Assembly (NCBI GenBank): GCA_024691625.1 | Contig: JAILNL010000138.1 | Span: forward strand, 1 to 7,639 | Reading direction: 5' to 3' | Length of the DNA stretch: 7,639 nt | DNA from: Schwartzia sp. (in: firmicutes) | GTDB taxonomy: Bacteria; Bacillota; Negativicutes; Selenomonadales; Selenomonadaceae | Shown here: positions 5,364 through 7,639 of the stretch, one piece after another | How the letters are laid out: the number at the start of each line of letters is the position of its first letter | Position numbering within the stretch: position 1 is the first letter of the stretch | Position numbers and translations under genes: made by a program | The notes under the pieces: model-generated | Seen by the model: only the letters and a program-made list of their open reading frames with translations | Told to the model about the DNA's origin: nothing | Databases searched by the model: none

Positions 5364-6227
5364 ATGACCAAGAAAAGTGTAGAAATCCTGAATTTACCAA
5401 TCATCAGCATTTCGGAAGGCCGCGAGCTCGGCATGAGCAAAACGCTTCTTATTGATGCGAAAAACGGCGCTGTCGCTGCTATCACAATCGAGGACGAAGA
5501 CTGGTACCGCGGCGTAAAGCTTCTGCCGTACTCTTCCGTTATTGCAATCGGTCACGATGCAGTAACCATTACTTCCAGCGAAAATATTCTTACGCTTGAG
5601 GATGCAAGCGATTACGAGCCTATGCTCGATGCAAACATCCGTGTCATCGGAACTAAGGCTATCACAAAATCCGGTACGATTCAGGGTAAAGTCACTGAAA
5701 TCTTTATCGGTGAGGGCGGCAAGGTCGAAAAATGCGAAGTTACGGCTTCTGACGGCTCCACATCTGAAATCAGCTCCGATCAGGTTTCCATTTTCGGTAA
5801 ACAGGTAACTGTCATTGACCCTCCTGAGGAAAGCGAAAAAAAAAATGAACCAGTAGCACCGGCACCGGCTGCAGCTCCTGCTCCGGCAGCACCTGCTCAG
5901 GAAGAGAAAAAGGAAGAAGCTCCTGCTCCTGAAGCAAAACCGGAGCCTAAACCGGAACCAAAGCCTGAACCACAGCCGGAGCCTAAAAAAGAAGAAGCTC
6001 CGAAACAGGAACCGGAAAAACCGACAGCTCCGTCCAAGGAAGCCGCTGCAGACAAGGCATCTGAGGAACGTCACCGCCGTTTCCTGCTCGGTAAGAAGGC
6101 TGCACGTGATATCGTAACGGACAACGGTGTTGTAATCGTTAAAGCCGGCGCAGATATCACCGAGGAAGTTCTCCAGAAAGCAAAACTTGCAAACAAGTTC
6201 ATTGAGCTTTCCATGAACATCCAGTAA
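5364..6227 (+). CDS. PRC-barrel domain protein with charged linker and short C-terminal module
   Basis: A 287-residue protein with no signal peptide or membrane segment. Two PRC-barrel-like domains are visible. The first (about 5-78) has the pattern GRELGMSKTLLID followed by RGVKLLPYSSVIAIGHDAV (49-67), matching the family's basic-proline-V-x-x-I-G-D-A signature. The second (about 90-152) contains GTIQGKVTEIFIGEGGKVEKC. PRC barrels occur in photosynthetic reaction-centre subunit H and the 16S processing factor RimM, and usually mediate binding. Residues 153-235 are a Pro/Ala/Glu/Lys linker with KPEP-type repeats. Residues 239-286 form a small conserved-looking module, ARDIVTDNGVVIVKAGADIT and onward. 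AGGAGGAA at 5350-5357 precedes the ATG by 8 bases from its core. It is probably co-transcribed with the TPR gene. The PRC call is good; the function is unknown. Confidence 0.85.
   Translation: MTKKSVEILNLPIISISEGRELGMSKTLLIDAKNGAVAAITIEDEDWYRGVKLLPYSSVIAIGHDAVTITSSENILTLEDASDYEPMLDANIRVIGTKAITKSGTIQGKVTEIFIGEGGKVEKCEVTASDGSTSEISSDQVSIFGKQVTVIDPPEESEKKNEPVAPAPAAAPAPAAPAQEEKKEEAPAPEAKPEPKPEPKPEPQPEPKKEEAPKQEPEKPTAPSKEAAADKASEERHRRFLLGKKAARDIVTDNGVVIVKAGADITEEVLQKAKLANKFIELSMNIQ
5841..6038 (+). repeat. Low-complexity Pro/Ala/Glu/Lys coding stretch
   Basis: Repeated codons encode APAPAA and KPEPKPEP-like units between the PRC barrels and the C-terminal module. It is basic and acidic, unlike the nearly pure acidic linker of the upstream TPR protein. 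Confidence 0.7.
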
Positions 6228-6241
6228 CAATAAGAAAAAAC

Positions 6242-6271
6242 GCCGTGCGGCATAAGCTGCACGGCATTTTT
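6242..6271 (+). terminator. Rho-independent terminator after the PRC-barrel gene
   Basis: GCCGTGCGGC (6242-6251) pairs with GCTGCACGGC (6256-6265), a 10-bp stem with one G-T position and a 4-base loop, followed by ATTTTT. It lies 14 bases after the PRC-barrel stop. The ribosome binding site of the VanW gene starts just 4 bases after the T run, and I see no promoter between them, so readthrough or attenuation probably feeds the downstream genes. Confidence 0.85.
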
Positions 6272-6299
6272 GATGAAAGGAGAAAGCGTCCCCATACCA

Positions 6300-7556
6300 A
6301 TGAAAACATCCCGGCTGTTACTGATATTTACGGCATTCTGCCTTTTAATCGCTTTGCTTCTTTCCATATCGTTTTTCAGTCTTATTTTCGGATTTATTCA
6401 GCAGGACAGGCTTGCCTTCGGACTCCGTTTCGACGATAAACCCGTGACAGGGCTTACAAAAGCAGAGGCACAGCACCTTTTCGAAGCAAAAGCAAAGGCC
6501 CTTATTCCTGAAACACCCATAGTTCTCACGGACGGGAAAAGACAGTTCCCCATATCCGCCGCCTCAATAGGCCTCACCGCGGATACTGAAACCGCTTTGG
6601 AAAAAGCCTTCTCCACAGGAAGAAGGGGCCTCGTGCTGCAGCGGACAGTTGATGCCCTTGACTGCGCCATACGCGGACGAACCATTAAACTGAAGGGCGT
6701 ATGGGACGAAGCCTTGCTTACTGCGGAGCTGCAAAGGATAAAGGCCTCCATAGACCGCCCTGCCACAGAAGGACTTGTCTGGATTGACAACGCGGGCATA
6801 CACCGCCGCCCTCCCGAAGAAGGGTACACGGTAGATGTTTCCGCGCTGAGGGATAACATATCCGAAATGCTCACAGACCTTCGCGTTCCACATACAATTG
6901 AGCTCCCTGTTGAAACCGTAAAGCCGAAGGCTTCCAAGGAAATGTTCGCTTCAATAAACACTACTCTGTCAGAGTTCTCGACCTCCTATGCTCCCAACAG
7001 CAACCGAGGGGAAAATATCGAGATTGCGGCATCAAAGCTCGACCACAATCTGATTATGCCCGGAGAGGAATTTTCCTTTAACAGTGCCGTAGGCGGACGC
7101 GTCATCAGCGAGGGCTATCTGGACGCTCCCGTTATCATTGACGGCAAAGTTGAGCAGGATATAGGCGGCGGAGTATGTCAGGTAAGCTCCACCCTCTACA
7201 ACGCGATTCTTCTCGCAGGGCTGACGCCCACCGTGCGCACCTCGCATTTTTATCCGTCGGACTACGTTCCCGCGGGACTTGATGCCACGGTAGCCGACGG
7301 ACAGATTGACTTCTGCTTCAGGAACGACCTGCCCCACAGTATCTATCTTCTCGCAGGAGCCAACGGGGGCACCCTTACCGTCGCTGTCCTGGGCTCGTCT
7401 GCTGACGCGCGGGAATACGGGCTCACCACGGAGATTACGGGGCCTAACCCCACAGTGGACGCCTACCGCCTAACCTACGAAAACGGTATAGTCGTAGACA
7501 GCGAATATTTGCACACGGATAACTACGATATTCCGCAAGAAAACACTGTACACTAA
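6300..7556 (+). CDS. VanW family protein with peptidoglycan-binding-like domain
   Basis: A 418-residue membrane-anchored protein predicted to face the cell wall. One N-terminal helix (5-33, preceded by MKTSR) acts as a signal anchor. A region at about 85-195 resembles the putative peptidoglycan-binding domain (PF12229) often found before VanW. The VanW domain follows (about 224-352), with LSEFSTSY (223-230), LIMPGEEFSFN (251-261), the invariant GGGVCQVSSTLYNA (289-302, Cys293) and YVPAGLDATV (322-331). VanW is named from an accessory vancomycin-resistance gene, but most family members, including this one with no van genes nearby, are not resistance genes, and the reaction is not firmly established. 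There is no G5 domain. The start is uncertain: AAAGGAG at 6276-6282 is 17 bases from this ATG, while ATG 6273 would have no site and would add 9 residues. A flavin-reductase gene follows after 19 bases. Confidence 0.85.
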   Translation: MKTSRLLLIFTAFCLLIALLLSISFFSLIFGFIQQDRLAFGLRFDDKPVTGLTKAEAQHLFEAKAKALIPETPIVLTDGKRQFPISAASIGLTADTETALEKAFSTGRRGLVLQRTVDALDCAIRGRTIKLKGVWDEALLTAELQRIKASIDRPATEGLVWIDNAGIHRRPPEEGYTVDVSALRDNISEMLTDLRVPHTIELPVETVKPKASKEMFASINTTLSEFSTSYAPNSNRGENIEIAASKLDHNLIMPGEEFSFNSAVGGRVISEGYLDAPVIIDGKVEQDIGGGVCQVSSTLYNAILLAGLTPTVRTSHFYPSDYVPAGLDATVADGQIDFCFRNDLPHSIYLLAGANGGTLTVAVLGSSADAREYGLTTEITGPNPTVDAYRLTYENGIVVDSEYLHTDNYDIPQENTVH

Positions 7557-7575
7557 CCATGAAAGGAGAATTCCA

Positions 7576-7639
7576 ATGTTTAAAGCCATTGAACCAAAAG
7601 AAATAACACGCAACCCATTCACCCTTATCGGTGACGACT
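7576..7639 (+). CDS. Flavin reductase-like protein, N-terminal fragment
   Basis: Only 21 residues are inside the window: MFKAIEPKEITRNPFTLIGDD. This opening (F-x-x-I-x-P-x-E-I-x-x-N-P-F-x-L-I-G) is characteristic of the FMN-binding flavin reductase-like domain family (PF01613) in anaerobic Bacillota, usually about 190 residues. Such proteins bind FMN and reduce flavins or act as electron carriers; the substrate cannot be told from this piece. AAAGGAGAA at 7562-7570 is well placed before the ATG. It lies 19 bases after the VanW stop with no terminator between, so it is probably in the same transcript. Confidence 0.7.
   Translation, partial: MFKAIEPKEITRNPFTLIGDD

Noticed and set aside
4480..6038. 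The repeated linkers as a CRISPR array or tandem DNA repeat element
   Set aside because: The repeats are degenerate, lie within continuous reading frames and lack regular repeat and spacer units.
5394..6230. A 278-codon minus-strand frame opposite the PRC-barrel gene
   Set aside because: Its Phe/Arg/Cys-rich composition comes from reading the KPEP-type repeats backwards, and there is no ribosome binding site.
6300..7556. VanW as evidence of a vancomycin-resistance cluster
   Set aside because: No vanA/B-type ligase, vanH, vanX or vanRS is present. VanW-domain proteins are common in ordinary Bacillota chromosomes.

Overview
The window looks like ordinary chromosome from a low-to-mid GC member of the Bacillota. 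The signs are strong AAGGAGG-type ribosome binding sites, A/T-rich intergenic gaps with near-consensus sigma-A promoters, an HPr carrying both His15 and Ser46, and a VanW-family protein. The mix of PRC-barrel, membrane TPR and VanW genes made me think of the Negativicutes (Selenomonas/Veillonella/Dialister-like), but that is an impression without a search. I see no rRNA, tRNA, insertion sequence, integrase, phage gene or CRISPR array.

Layout. Left third, minus strand: the start of a bile acid:sodium symporter (BASS) family transporter that runs off the left edge (1-315), then O-acetylhomoserine sulfhydrylase MetY (594-1889), which has two tandem promoters and a dyad at the proximal start site, then a small lipoprotein (2163-2783). 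Middle: the lipoprotein is divergent from a zinc-ribbon/DUF805 membrane protein on the plus strand (2954-3610), with promoters back to back. That gene converges on a stand-alone ptsH for HPr (3676-3933, minus), and the two share one 40-base bidirectional hairpin terminator. Right half, plus strand: a probable operon of a three-helix membrane protein with a very long acidic linker and a TPR domain (4180-5343), a PRC-barrel protein with its own charged, proline-rich linker (5364-6227), a VanW/peptidoglycan-binding protein (6300-7556) and the start of a flavin-reductase-like gene (7576 to the right edge). A strong hairpin terminator sits between the PRC-barrel gene and the VanW gene.

How the genes work together. 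metY (homocysteine synthesis by sulfhydrylation) and ptsH (sugar PTS phosphocarrier and carbon catabolite signalling) are housekeeping genes controlled separately. The TPR and PRC-barrel genes are 20 bases apart. Both join folded domains through long charged linkers, and both are predicted to place their folded C-terminal parts in the cytoplasm, so they are good candidates for partners in an uncharacterised membrane-associated scaffold. That pair is the closest thing here to an undescribed system. The rest is recognisable, and I do not claim a defence or mobile system.
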